The notes under the pieces were generated by a model, which was given only the letters and a program-made list of their open reading frames with translations, had not been told where the DNA came from and did no database searches. A stretch of DNA of 64,000 nt. It comes from Cycas panzhihuaensis. Lineage: Eukaryota > Cycadophyta. The stretch is taken from the NCBI GenBank assembly GCA_023213395.1, contig CM041465.1, positions 1,798,001-1,862,000 of the forward strand. Direction: 5' to 3'. Within the stretch, counting starts at the first letter, position 1. Each line of letters starts with the position of its first letter. Positions 32,703 to 45,169 of this stretch are shown piece by piece. The translations under genes were made by a program, and so were the position numbers.

Positions 32703-33579
32703 ATGGTTTCTTCAATCTTAACCTTGACTGATCAAGAAAAATTGACTGATTCAAATTACCACATATGGAAAATTAAAGTGGAAACACTTTTAAGAGCCAA
32801 AAATGCTTGGAAAATTGCAAATGGTTCTGAAGCCCGCCCAAATGCAACTGATCCAACCCTGGCAAGTTGGGAGTAAAGAGATAATATAGGAATAATCATT
32901 CTAAAGATGTCAGTTTCTGACTCACTCCTAGTATATATAGAGAAATTAAACTCTACGTCAGATATCTGGAAATGTTTTGAGAATTTTTATGGGCAGAAAA
33001 ACAAAGCCAGGATAATTGCCCTCAAGGAAGATCTGTACAAGCTCCACATGAAGGAAAGTGAGACTGTAACAGAATTCATATGCAAAGTTATTTCAATTAG
33101 AAATAATCTCTTAAGTGTAGGAGGCATTATTTCAGAACAAGAGCTGGTTGAATTGGTAGCAAGCAAGCTACCAAGATCTTTTGACATAACCATCAACACC
33201 ATCACAAACAATAACTAGATTGATAAAATGACTCTTGATGAATTGACTGGGTTGTTACTAAGACAGGAACAAAGGAACAAGCGTTGTGAGGATTCTTCAG
33301 AGTTGGAAGATGCCTTTGCATCTAGATTGAACTTAGGACCACGCGGACGAAACCATGCTCGAGGACGAGGACAGACTCTAGACATCAGAGGTCGAGGACG
33401 CTGGCAAGAATTTAGAGGACGTGGATGAAGCAAAGACACCAGGGTTTGCTTCAACTGTGGAAAAACTAGGCATCTCTCCAGTACCTGCAGATTTTTTGAT
33501 GTTTGTTACCACTGTGGGCAATCGGGGCATTATCCATACTAATGCCCACAAAGAAGGATTGACATTCAGAGAGGGAAAC
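32703..33579 (+). pseudogene. Element C gag, 5' part of gag-pol (broken)
   Basis: ATG 32703, MVSSILTLTDQEKLTDSNYH and WKIKVETLLRAKNAW, then stop, then FENFYGQKNKARIIALKEDL and ELVELVASKLPRSF, all typical Copia gag (UBN2). An Arg/Gly-rich basic stretch (about 33340-33425) precedes two zinc knuckles: CFNCGKTRHLSSTC and CYHCGQSGHYPY followed by a stop and C. D inserted at 33580. Confidence 0.86.
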
Positions 33580-34112
33580 TGTTGTGTTCTAGGAAAATCC
33601 TCTCTTTAGGGGCTTGTCAGCTGACTTAAACCCCAGAAATGAGCGCATGAATATTAGCCGACGATGGCAGTTTTCGGCGACTTCATTAATGGTTCACTCG
33701 ATGAAGCATCCTAATTCTGGCCGACTTCAAACTGGATAATAATTGACCATTATAAATAGGGATCAAAGCCCTCATTTTGGATCATCACTTCGGTTGGATC
33801 TCTTCTACATTTTCAGCTCTAGGGCTGCAGTTGGATCGGCCTTTTGGCCTGAGATATTTGGAGGATTCCCGTCTCGAAGGGCAAGCATTTGGTAAGGATA
33901 TTTTGTTATACATTTTTATACTTCGTAGTATTATTTTGGACAATATATTTACCTTTATTTGTACTATTTCCATTACTTTATTTCGGTGTTTTATGGTGAA
34001 TTTCCAATATTCATTATTATTTGAGATTGAGAAGATCTGTTTGAGCCTATATTAGACTAGTATCTGCGAATCTTTGTGTTATTTCTTAATTAAGTTAAAA
34101 GCTTCCGCTACA
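33580..34112 (+). repeat. 5' LTR of element D
   Basis: TGTTGTGTTCTAGG to TTCCGCTACA. Primer binding site TGGTATCAGAGC at 34115-34126 after two bases. TATAAATAGGG-type box at 33751-33761. Confidence 0.92.
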
Positions 34113-34583
34113 AGTGGTATCAGAGCTTCATTGAAGCTATCCTATGGAAAAGTGTCTCCGGAGAATATAGTCGAAATTTTTTCGAAGGGGATTAATACAG
34201 TCTAACAGCCATCAAGAGGGTGACATTTTTTGGTGAGAAGGAAGTAAAAATTTTCCCCACCCTCTCGCATGTGGATTTTGAGAAGAGCCCAAACAGAGTT
34301 ACGCTCTAAGAAGATTATACAACAAAAGAAGATGTCGACTACCTAAGGCCAATCCAGTCAGGAACATATCACCTCAGACAAAGTAGAAAAGGAAATCCTA
34401 GCTTCGTTAGTAGGCCTCATAGACATCATGCACAAAATCAACATAAAATTGGACGGACCACAAGCAGAACCAATATGGGCCAAACAAGAAAAGGAAATAG
34501 AATAAGGAAATACAAGTAATTTCGAAGGAAGATTTAAAACAGGAGGAGAATATCAAAGAAGAACCTACAAGAGTAACGAAGGG
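34113..34583 (+). other. Leader of element D
   Basis: Primer binding site and untranslated leader. Fragments of open frame just upstream of 34584 may belong to gag's N-terminus. Confidence 0.55.
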
Positions 34584-35859
34584 GTGACAATGGCAAAGAT
34601 CACCTTAGAAAAGTTTGACCCCGATAAATTGAGGAATATAAGAGGATGGATCTTACAGATGAAAACCTATTTCTCAGTCTACGCGATATCGGAACATGAG
34701 CAAGTATCCTTGGCATCATTACATTTGAATGGTCGAGCCTTGAAATGGTATTCATGGTGGCTTCGAACAAGTGGGAAACAGGCAGAAAGCTGGCAGAACA
34801 TGAAGCATGGGCTCATAACCCAATATGAAGACTCATGGAATACAGACTATTTCACCCAGTCGACAAGATTATAGCAAATAAGCTCAGTCCAAGAGTTTAC
34901 TGAACAATTTCAAGTGTTACAATGTCTAATTCCGACAACTGTGCCATCAGAACTCCTTCTGGAAACATACATTAGCGGATTGAAACCTCCAATAAGATAT
35001 TGTCTAAAAGCAATGGAGGTACAAACATTAGATTTAACAATCAAAACATCAAGATGCGTGGAAGCAGAATTCCAGGAAACTAGACCTACATTCACACGTA
35101 GAACAAAATACTCACAAGGATTTAACCCAAATTAGAACAGGTCAAGAACTAAAGCGGAGGCTCCATTAGCAATTAGAAATAATCAAGACACAACAACAAA
35201 GGAAGAACACATGAAGAAAGGAACTTGTTTTAAATGTGGTGCGAAGTGGAATCACGAGCATCAATGCACCGACAAGAAGGTATATATGATTAATACCGAA
35301 GATACAACAATATCGGAGGAAGAAGAAGCACCCGAGGAAATTCATGAAGAAGTCGAAGAAAAGCCAGAGGAAGATGAAGTAGACGAACTATTGGAGCTAG
35401 ATACAGAAAATGTACACATATCACTCCAAGTAATTACAGGACAAAGTGTTACGCCACAAACACTTCGATTCCAAGGGATGATAAAAGGGGCACCTGTCGC
35501 AATTCTAGTCGATAGTGGTAGTACACAACTTTATAAATAGGGCAACTGCAAAGAAGCTTGGAATTAAAATAGAACGAATAAATACATTCCAAGTGTCAAT
35601 TGCAAATGGGAAAACAACACCGTGCGGAGGATTCTACAGAAAAATCAATTTACAAATGGGTGAATATTGCACAAACACATGCATGTTCGCAATGCAAATC
35701 GGTGGCGTGGATGCAGTATTGGGAATCCAGTGGCTTCAAACTCTGGGTAATATAGTCACTAATTATATGACCAGATTTATGTGTTTTCGTTACGAAGGAT
35801 GTAAGTATCGATTGCAGGCACCGACAACGCCACCAGTACAACTAGTCCCATCACACTGA
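34584..35859 (+). pseudogene. Element D gag and protease (broken)
   Basis: MTMAKITLEKFDPDKLRNI, ALKWYSWWLR (Ty3-type gag, RALKWY box), then a TAG at 34872-34874 and FTEQFQVLQCLIP in another frame. Zinc-binding CFKCGAKWNHEHQC begins near 35226. After a Glu-rich linker the protease reads AILVDSGSTQ, then a frameshift near 35520 and VHNFINRATAKKLG, ending DAVLGIQWLQTLG, the standard flap-and-end motif. Inactive as it stands. Confidence 0.86.
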
Positions 35860-37318
35860 ATGGAGAAAATCCTTAGGAAAAACCCATCAGCATACATTAT
35901 GACATACTATAAGGTTGAAATCGAGGATACTCCACCAGAGATTCAACAAATTATAGAAGAATACAAGACAGTGTTCGATGAACCAAAAGGACTACCACCT
36001 CTTCGAGAAAATCAACATGCAATTAAACTTATACTAGGTGCAATGCCAGTCAACATTCGACCATATAGACATTCGTATCATTTACAGAAAGAGGTCAAGA
36101 AAATCACAAGCGAACTTCTATCCCAAGGGAGCATTACCACTAGCACAAGCCCATTCGCAGCCCCAATTGTTATCAGTCCAAAGAAGGATGGTTCATATAG
36201 AATGTGTGTGGACTACCGAGGTCTCAATCAATTAATAGTCAAGAATAAGTACTCAATCCCCCGCATTGATGATCTATTGGACAAAATTCATAGAGCAAAG
36301 TACTTTTCAAAAATTGATTTACGCTCAAGATATCATCAAATCCGGATAAGAGAAGAAGATGTCTACAAGACAACGTTCAGAACACATGAAGGCCTATTCG
36401 AATTTAAGGTAATGCCATTTGGATTAACAAATGCGCTGGTAACATTTCAGAGCACCATGAACGATATCTTCAGGCAAGTGCTACGCAAATTCGTGTTAAT
36501 TTTCTTTGATGATATCTTAATCTACAGTAAGACATGGGAAGAGCATCTAGAACATCTGAAAATCGTTTTCAGAATTTTGTGTAATAATCAATTCTTTGCC
36601 AACAAGAAGAAATATTCGTTTGCAAAGGAAGAACTAGAGTACTTAGGCCATATTATAACTAGAGAAGGTATAAGGATTGACCCAAAGAAAATACAAGCAA
36701 TTGTCAATTGGCCAACCCCAACAAATGTTACAGTAGTTCGAGGATTCTTGGGGACAATAGGGTTTGTTAGGAAGTTCATAAAGGGTTATGCACACCTAGC
36801 AGCGCCACTCACAGATTTAACAAAGAAAGACACGTTTGCTTGGAACCTAAAAGCAGGAGAAGCTTTTGGTAATCTTAAGAAGGCCATGATAACAGCTCCA
36901 GTCTTAGCAACACCTAATTTTTTGAAACCATTCGTACTGGAGTGTGATGCATCGAGATTCGCAATAGGAGCAGTCTTACTCCAAGATGAAAGACCAATAG
37001 CTTATGAGAGTCAGAAGTTAAATAACAAAGAAAAACTCAAACCCATTTATGATAAGGAGATGCTCACAATCATGCACGCCATTCAGCAATTGCGACAATA
37101 TCTATTGGGAAATTCCTTTCAGGTGCGCACGGATCATGATAGTTTGAAATACTTTCTCAGACAGAAGACATTGTCCGATGAGCAACAAAAATGGGTCAGT
37201 AAGTTGTAGAATTTTGACTTCACGATAGTATACAAAAAGGGCAAAGAGAATATTATAGCAGACACATTATCACGAATCCGAAATAAAACGAAAGGAGGTC
37301 CTTCATTACAGTTGATAT
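35860..37318 (+). pseudogene. Element D RT and RNase H
   Basis: Open for 449 codons from 35860: RPYRHSYHLQKEV, YRMCVDYRGLNQL, KYFSKIDLRSRYHQ, MPFGLTNALVTFQS and catalytic FFDD at 36502-36513 (LIFFDDILIYS is common in plant chromoviruses). RNase H: FVLECDASRFAIGAVL, YDKEMLTIMHAI and VRTDHDSLKYFL. A TAG at 37207-37209 precedes FDFTIVYKKGKENIIAD. The RT is unusually intact for this window. Cut by E at 37319; integrase follows at 47859. Confidence 0.9.
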
Positions 37319-38128
37319 TGTTCGGGTATAAAGTGATCCTATGGCTGTGGGAAGACCAGAGGTAGGTCAGGTAACCTGAGATGTGCAGGTACGGACCGTA
37401 CGGCGGTACGCACGAGGCAAAACAATGAAGAAATCGGTATTCTGGGTACGTATGACAAGTGTGTACTGAACGGCACGTATCACGCATCAACCAAGGCGGA
37501 ATTGAGCAGAAGTGGTATGCACGACCCAAAGGGACCAGTGAAGACCTGTGAAGCTGCTAGACGTACGTACGGACGTATGGATCCAAAAAGTCATTAATTA
37601 AGGTGCCTAACAAGTGATTAATGAAAGATGCGTATGTTGAAGGGGTACGATTATGACGGTCATAACCCTTCAGCCAAAAGGTACCAACAAGAGTACTTAA
37701 AGAGGTACGCATGAACCATCAGGTTAGGGTGAGAGCCGACTATCAAAGGTACGCAAAGGTGCGGAAGCCAAGACGTATGATGCCGATTGAGCAACATTGA
37801 ATGATAAGTACCATCCGGGTACGCATGTGTAATAGAAGGAATGCATCTCACCGGAATGCATTCCACCTCTGTAATTAAACTGATTACTTAATAAAAGGAA
37901 GAGTTACGTGGAAAGTTGTGTATTCTTTGTGTTGTGATGATGAAATGCTGAGTATGTGTTGATCTCTGTGCTGCTGTGTACCATTGTGGTATAATTCTGT
38001 GAAATATCTGTGGAATGTATGTGAATAACCATGTTGTGATGATCACGAACTAGACTATAGCACTGTGTAACCTTGACAAGTGTGGGGGTATTTCATAAGT
38101 GTAATAAGATAACCCTGGGAAGTCAACA
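37319..38128 (+). repeat. 5' LTR of element E
   Basis: TGTTCGGGTATAAAG to GGAAGTCAACA. The primer binding site after it, TGGTTCCGTTGCC (38130-38142), is not the Met type of the Copia elements but recalls TGGCGCCGTTGCC of Athila/Tat elements. The LTR is rich in GTACG words (37385-37570). Confidence 0.92.
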
Positions 38129-38499
38129 TTGGTTCCGTTGCCTACGTCCGTTGAGGAGGGACAGGCCCTAGGAGTTTCAAAGAAAGGAATGTGTAAAGGG
38201 CACAGGACCCTGGCTGCCGTCGTGATGGCGGGCTGTAACTAAGCCACCGGCAGCCGGGGGACCTTCGAATGCCACCTAAGAGGCCTTCAAGGTTGGAGGA
38301 GCCCCAAAAGGGTACTTCACCCAAGGAAAAGGAGACCAGCAGACAAAGGGCATTAAGATGGTCGAAGGAATCAAAACTCAGACGGGCGAGGAGATTAAGT
38401 TCGCAGAACAACGAGACTAAGGGATAGTCCGTTGAAGGATCTGAGGCAAGTGGAGCCCAGACACCTCAAGAACAAGAAGAGGGAATCAATGGCGAACAT
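38129..38499 (+). other. Leader of element E
   Basis: Primer binding site then GC-richer leader. The gag frame is open for a few codons upstream of ATG 38500 (GINGEH), so the true start may differ. Confidence 0.5.
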
Positions 38500-39462
38500 A
38501 TGGTATTGACACCAGCCCTAATCAGAGATGATTTGTTTAGCCCGGAAATTGAAGGGAAACCAAAAGTGGATGAAAAGCAACAAGAAACCTTAAAAGAGGG
38601 AAGTATACTTGTGGAGGACAACCCGAAGGACCCAAGTGACAGTGAAAAGAAGGCGGAGGAAGGTCCCTCGGCATATTGGGAGAATAAGCTCACGAGACAA
38701 CTTTTCGAAGATTCATTAGAAAAGGGATATGATCAATCGTATATTACAGTGACACCATTAACTATACAAGTTCCAGGTGTAGTGGAACCTATACACATCA
38801 AAACTCCATTTAAGAATCCGCTGTTTGGGAAAGATAATACAAAGAGGGCACTCCAAGTGCATCCCGAAGGAGGGAGAAAGGAAAATCACCACCGTGGGAC
38901 ACCGCTGCAATCTCCCAAAATGGATGATTATAGAGACTTTGGGAAACCGATTTTTAACGACACTTGGATGCGAGAACATGTGTATCTCTTTCAGAATCTC
39001 ATTGATGTGAAAAAGATTTCAGACGAGGATGAAATCAAAGCAAGATTCGCCTATACGTTGAGAGGAGTACCCTTGGCATGGTACAAAGAAACAAACAAGA
39101 AAGAGCCATGGGTAAAGATTAAGAAAGCATTTGAGGAAATATTTCAAAAGTTTCGTAGTAATGAAGCAGTGGAAATCGCATTGAGAGAAATCAGACAAAG
39201 GCCGGGAGAATCCGTCCTAACCTACATTAGCAGAATGAAAATCATTGTGGCCAGCATGATTAACGAGACAATAACGGATCACAATATGAAAAACTACTTT
39301 GTGAGAGGGTTGAATGAGAAATTGCGAGCCATGATGCATGCTCATCCATTGAAATCGTTTAAGAATGCCCAAGATCTAGTGTTGGATTTTGAAATGGAAA
39401 TGGACGACAGTGGGAGGACAGATTCCTCACATCGAGATTACAAGATGAGATTAGAGAACTGA
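38500..39462 (+). CDS. Element E gag
   Basis: Open for 320 codons. Acidic N-terminal part, then the retrotransposon gag domain: WMREHVYLFQNLIDV, FAYTLRGVPLAWYKE, AFEEIFQKFRSNEA and ALREIRQRPGESVLTYISRM (about residues 150-265). It ends at TGA 39460-39462. The coding sense continues in another frame from about 39450 (DEIRELKQNQYN), so one indel lies near 39440-39450. Confidence 0.85.
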   Translation: MVLTPALIRDDLFSPEIEGKPKVDEKQQETLKEGSILVEDNPKDPSDSEKKAEEGPSAYWENKLTRQLFEDSLEKGYDQSYITVTPLTIQVPGVVEPIHIKTPFKNPLFGKDNTKRALQVHPEGGRKENHHRGTPLQSPKMDDYRDFGKPIFNDTWMREHVYLFQNLIDVKKISDEDEIKARFAYTLRGVPLAWYKETNKKEPWVKIKKAFEEIFQKFRSNEAVEIALREIRQRPGESVLTYISRMKIIVASMINETITDHNMKNYFVRGLNEKLRAMMHAHPLKSFKNAQDLVLDFEMEMDDSGRTDSSHRDYKMRLEN

Positions 39463-41367
39463 AACAAAATCAGTACAACCGACCCTTCTGCCAGGTAGGG
39501 GTAGCAGAAGAGGAATCGGAGTTGGAAGCTTTAAGAAAAGAAGTAGCCAGATTAAAAATCAGAAATAACCGAGAAGAAGAAGAAACACCGAAAAAGAAGG
39601 ACCATGTCGAAAGAATAACCAAATGGTGCCACATCTGTGAAGAGAATTCACATACTACCAAAGAATGTGAATTGAATTTAAAAAATAGTGCATTGCACCA
39701 ACATGATAGATGGTGCCATATATGCGATGTTGATACACATACAACCAAGGATTGTTTCTATAATCCTAGGGGAAAGGCCTTCAGAGGACGAGGTAGGGGA
39801 AGGGGAGGCAACCCACCTCAAAATGTGTACACAACGAGGGGTACACGAGAGCCCTCAAGGAAAAAACCACCAATGGGTAGATGCCTCATCTGTCTACAGT
39901 TTGGGCACTGGAAGTCAGAATGCCCAACGAAGCAAGAATACGAATGTAAGACGTCAGGTATGTAATAACTGTGGTCCAAGTGACCATAAAACGGAAGATT
40001 GTAAAGGAAAGGCCAAAGCCATCAACTTGATGACGATCATACCAGAAACAAAAAACGTCAAACTCCAAAATAAACAAAAGGAGAAATTCAACGAAGGATA
40101 TCCGGATCCACCAACAGAAATGGATCGATTTAAAAAAGCAAAACAAGTATTGGATGGCCTAGTCTGGGAAGAGAATGCATTACCAATGGGTAAACCAGAG
40201 ACTAAATCATTATCGCACGAAAGAATAAGCAGAAGAAAAGAAAATCTACCGGAAGAACCTAAGGTGCAGCCCCAAATGGTGCAAATGGAGGAGCTTTTTA
40301 AAGGATTGCCAGTGGAGGATATTCCCAGAATGTTGCTGTTAATGGAAAATTTGGTCAAACAGCTACAATTGACCATCCCTCTATGCCAAGTCATTGATTG
40401 GATAAAAGGAGGAGTGTTACAGCGTGGAATCACAAAGAGTCTGAAGCAAATAATACCATCATTTGATATGGATCCGATGGTAACAATGACAGTCTTGGGA
40501 GAAACATTCCCAAGAGTAATCGTTGATGGAGGCGCAGCAGTAAACGTGTTACCAGCTTCGACATGGCGTAAACTGGGAAGCCCAAAGTTGGAAGCGGTGA
40601 CCTATTCGTTGAAATTGGCCAACGAATTACTGGTACGACCTATGGGGAGATTGGCCGACATCAAGGTGGATGTGGCAGGGATAGTGGTGAGAATTGACTT
40701 CACAATTGTAGAAACAGAGAAAGGGGCGACGCCCTATCCAACACTCTTGGGAAGGCCATGGTTATATAAAACGCAATGCCTCCAAAATTGGAAGAATGTA
40801 ACCTTCACCTTATCAGACAACGGAAATAAAGTAGTATTGCCGATGTTGGGAAGAAGCTCGATCGAAATGATAACAGATGAAGGATCCAGCACAACGGTCA
40901 CGAGCGACACAACATTCTCTTCCATTGGGGAAGAACATCTCTATCATACGGTAGAAGAGCCCACCACATCAACCAATTACCAGCAAGAAGAACCGACCTA
41001 TTTTGGGGAGATATACAACTCTTCGAACGACGAACACGAAATGAGGTTCGTGGATTACTGGCTACAGGATGCATATGAAGTAAACTCTTCTTCTTATAGA
41101 TGTAATTTGTTATCTAAATATGTAACTACAGACATTAACAATAATTCAGATTCTTTTGAATATATGCTGACTAATGATAGATTAAGGGATGACAACAACC
41201 TAGACCAACAAACCCCTAGTTTACCTAATAATTTTTGTAATTTTTTAGTAGCTAATAGTAATCCTGACATCCCTTCTACATCAGGTGTGGGTCCTGAGGT
41301 AGATTCCCTACCCCCCCTTTATTACAACCTGAGGAAGGAAGTAATATTCCTTCCTCCTCTTCCTTAG
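39450..41367 (+). pseudogene. Element E zinc knuckles and protease (frame-shifted)
   Basis: Four CCHC zinc knuckles: CHICEENSHTTKEC, CHICDVDTHTTKDC, CLICLQFGHWKSEC (frame of 39522-39965) and CNNCGPSDHKTEDC (frame of 39688-41367). The last is back in the gag frame, so a second, compensating indel lies near 39950. The protease site is VDGGAAVNVLPAS (about 40521), the DGGA form of Athila/Tat elements, ending with TLLGRPWLY. A long Ser/Asn-rich, acidic linker without domains follows to TAG 41365-41367. Confidence 0.82.
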
Positions 41368-41404
41368 AGGTACACCCACCCAGCCACAGATCTCTTCCAA
41401 CCAT

Positions 41405-42000
41405 TGGCGCCAAAACCGGGGAAATGGAAGGAGGATCGTTGGTAAGTACTTCTAGCGATTCTGGTCTAGACAGTAGAGTCATCATCCCAGAAGAAATAAA
41501 CCATCAAATTTACATTGGGAACTATGTTAAACCATTCTATGGAGAGCAGTTGTATAGGACCACCCACTTAACGCATTGTGTTGAATATTGGATGGAACAT
41601 GGGAATTGGGATAAAACCCAGTAGCAACAGGACTTAGTACTAACCTTAAGGGGAAAAGCTTGGTATTGGTACCTAGCCCACCAAGCCATTCTGAAAATTG
41701 GAAAGAATTACAAACGATGTTTCGAATTCGGTTCGATCATCCAACATAACTAGCCACTCCAGTATTCTATATAGGTCAAAACCCTAGGGAACACATACAA
41801 AAGTGTAAACAAAATGGATATCTTTAAGTATACCTAAACAAAATTGGTCTAACTATTTTTACCATACCTTGGGGAGAGTAGCGAAGGATTGGTTCCTCGG
41901 AAAGGAACAAAGTTTAGATGTGACTTGCGGAAACTTAAGGAAATCCTTCATAAAAACCTTTAGGCATATCTCTGACAACAAAGAAATAGATAGGATCCTA
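41405..42000 (+). pseudogene. Second gag-like frame of element E behind a primer-binding-site-like sequence
   Basis: TGGCGCCAAAACCGGGGA at 41405-41422 resembles the primer binding sites used by Athila/Tat elements (known form TGGCGCCGTTGCCGGGGA). ATG 41424 follows and opens 66 codons (VEYWMEHGNWDKT). Beyond a stop come LTLRGKAWYWYLA and, with shifts, MFRIRFDHP, then TLGRVAKDWFLGKEQ and NLRKSFIKTFRHI from 41866. The RGKAWYWYL box is the counterpart of RGVPLAWY in the first gag. So a gag-like module seems present twice. The repeated-module reading is inference. Confidence 0.5.
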
Positions 42001-44982
42001 AAACATATTAGATTAATGAGTATAAAATTAGAACAAAACCTGACAAACCAAAAAGAGGTAGAATCGGTATATAGTGAAGAAGAAGAAGTTATGAATTACC
42101 CTGTAGAATTTACAGAACTCAATATTGGAGAAAGGAAGCTAGAAGATGCTCCGGGACACAAAATCGGAAATACAGAAGATGTGGGTGTAACAAAGTTGAA
42201 AACTACAGAGATCAATGTTGGCAGTCAGGACAATCCTAAATTCATACGAATTGGGAACTATTGGGATCCTCAGACAGTAGCGGAAGCCTAGCAGTTATTT
42301 GAGGAATTCCGCGACGTATTTGCATGGTCGTATAGGGACTTGAAAGGCATTCCTCCGGAGATAGGAATGCATCACATTGACTTAGTGGAGGATGCAAAAC
42401 CGGTAAAACAGAGGCCATACAGGATGAATCCTAAATACAAAGAAAAAGTGAAGGCCGAACTTGACAAAATGTTGGAAGCGGGTTATATTTACGAAATCGA
42501 CTACAGTAACTGGGTGAGCCCTGTAGTGGTAGTTCCCAAGAAAAATGGGAAAATTCGTGTCTGTGTAGACTACAGACAATTAAAAAAGGTAACAAAGAAG
42601 GATCCATTCCCGTTACCTTTTATAGAGGACATTCTAGAAGCAGTTGGAGGAAATGAGATTTACTGCTTCACCGATGGATTCAGCGGGTACAATCAAGTGC
42701 AGATTGCCCCAGAGGACCAAGCAAAAACCACATTCGTGACGGAATGGGGAACATACGCATACAAAGTGATGCCATTCGGTCTCACGAATGCACCAGCTAC
42801 ATTTCAGCGGATTGTAATCAATATCTTTCGGAAATTTATTGGAGAAAAAGTTGTTGTATTCCTAGACGACTGGACGTTGTATGGACTGATGAAAGATCAC
42901 ATGGAGAATTTGAGGGAAATGTTGCAAACGTGCCGTGAAAACAAGTTGTGTCTTAATCCAGAAAAGTGTACCTTTCTGGTACCCTTCGAAAACTTATTGG
43001 GACATATAGTCAGCAAGAAAGGATTGGCGTGAGATCCGATAAAAGTATCTACCATTCTGCACTTTCCTACGCCACTTACGAGAAAACAGCTGAAAGGTTT
43101 TTTGGGATTAACGGGATACTATAGAAAGTTTATCAGAGGGTATGCATACATATCAGGACCCCTGGAGGAGCTATTGAAAAAGAATATTGAATGGGCATGG
43201 ACAGAAGAGTAGCAACAAGCGTTTGAAACATTGAAACAAGCTATCGTAGTTGCACCTATACTGCGATTCCCAGATTGGAAGAAGACTTTTCATGTGCATG
43301 TGGATGCATCGCAATACACCATTGGATGTGTATTGGCACAGCCCAACGACGACAAGACAAATCATCCAATCTACTTCGCCAGTCGAAAACTCACAAAAGC
43401 CGAACAGAATTACACGACGACGGAGAGAGAAGCACTCGGCATGGTATATGCATTGCAAAAGTTTCGACACTATTTATTATCAAATCCATTCTTGTTTTTT
43501 GTCGATCACCAAGCATTGATGTATTTGGTGAATAAACCGATTATGCGAGGACGAATCAGCAGGTGGTTGATGTTGTTCCAAGAATTTTCTTTCAAAATCA
43601 TTGTGAAACCCGGTAAAGCCCATATTATCCCTGATCAGTTGTCGAGAATTACAAACGGAGAAAAAGCCACGGGGGTGCCAGACGACTTTCCAGACGCAGC
43701 TCTGTTAAGTGTGGAAGCGGTTCCAACAGACTGGTATGAGAGAATACCAGAATATCTAGCGATTGGAGATGTATCAGCAGAGTTAGATCGCACGGGAAAG
43801 AGAAATTTTATTAGAAAAGCGGAGCCGTACCAATTAATCAAGGGAGAATTATACAAATTGGGGCCAGACGACGTGTTACGACGTTGTGTTCAACCGCACG
43901 AGATAAACCAGATCATGTTGCAGGCGCACAAAGGAGTAGCGGGTGATCACATGGGGAAATTGGCCACATGGCGGAAAATTTTGATGTCCGAATTCTGGTG
44001 GCCGTCCATGTTCGAGGATGTCAAAAAGTGGATTCAAGCTTGTAACTATTGCCAACAGGTTGGGAAACCCAATCGACAGGATTTCCAACCTCTACATCCC
44101 ATATTACCTTTGGCACCATTCGAGAAATGGGGGCTCGACTTCGTGGGGCCAATCAAACCAGCTGCGCGTAGATCGAAAGCTCGATACATTCTGGTGGCAA
44201 CTGACTACACGACAAAGTGGGTAGAAGCGCGAGCACTACGGAAAGCCGATGCGGAAAGCACAGCACGATTTCTGTATAAGGTGGTGATTACACGATTTGG
44301 ATGCCCCTTGGAGATTGTAAGTGACCAAGGCGCTCATTTTCTAAATCAAACTATCGAAACACTAACATCAGCATTTATGATTAGCCATCGAAAATCTACT
44401 CCATATTACCCGAGAGCCAATGGTTAAGCGGAAAGTTCGAACAAGATAATCGAGAATTGCTTGCGAAAGATATGCGACATCGGCAGATCTGATTGGGCCG
44501 AGAAATTACCATCCGTGCTATGGGCGTTTAGAACAACATACAAGAGGTCAACGGGACAAACTCCATTCCAGCTTGTGTATGGCACAGAAGCCATCCTTCC
44601 AACAGAATTTGAGATACCCAGTCTACGAGTTGCTATACAATGTCGATTAGACGACCTCTAGTCTTTACAACAACGATTGGAAGATTTAGTGCGATTGGAA
44701 GAAAAGCGACACATGGCAAACTAGTTGCAAAATGTGGAGAAGCAGCGGCAAAAAGCATGGCACGACCGCCATTTACGACAACCTCAATTTAAAGAAGGTG
44801 ATCAAGTGTTGCTGTACGACAGCAAATTCAAAATGCACCCTGGTAAACTCAAGATGCGGTGGTTGGGACCATACATCGCAGAAAGAATCTTTGAGAATGG
44901 ATTGGTGCAACTTCGAGAAATCGACGGACCCTTGCTACCAACCCGGGTAAATGGTAGCAGACTCAAACCATACATTGAGTAG
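41869..44982 (+). pseudogene. Element E RT, RNase H and integrase (nearly intact)
   Basis: After the acidic linker (41869-42291) the RT reads KQRPYRMNPKYKEKV, IRVCVDYRQLKKV, MPFGLTNAPATFQ with catalytic FLDD at 42859-42870. RNase H: FHVHVDASQYTIGCVL, TTTEREALGMVYAL and FFVDHQALMYLV. Integrase: an H-H-C-C zinc site ending ACNYCQQ, catalytic WGLDFVGP, IVSDQGAHFLN, then a stop at 44425-44427 just before AESSNKIIEN, so the third acidic residue survives. The tail WLGPYIAERIFENG and LKPYIE closes at 44982. Only a handful of stops (42289, 43030, 43210, 44425, 44659, 44722). Confidence 0.9.
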
Positions 44983-45169
44983 CCCAGTTTTACCAGTCGG
45001 ATCAGCTGGTTGTACCATATCGTATTGCATGACGTTGAGGCACAATCAAATGCCTTGATACCGAGCCATGATCTAGTTCGGTATGGATACAAAAGGAGAG
45101 AAAAAAAAATTGAAAAAAAAAAAAAAACAACCGTAACTCATCACAGACATAAGTATGACATCATAACTT

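Noticed and set aside
37561-37580. ACGTACGTACGG palindrome as an origin or regulator site
   Set aside because: Part of the general GTACG richness of the E LTR.
39450-39965. Programmed ribosomal frameshift in E
   Set aside because: No slippery heptamer with following structure was evident; two indels fit the general decay.
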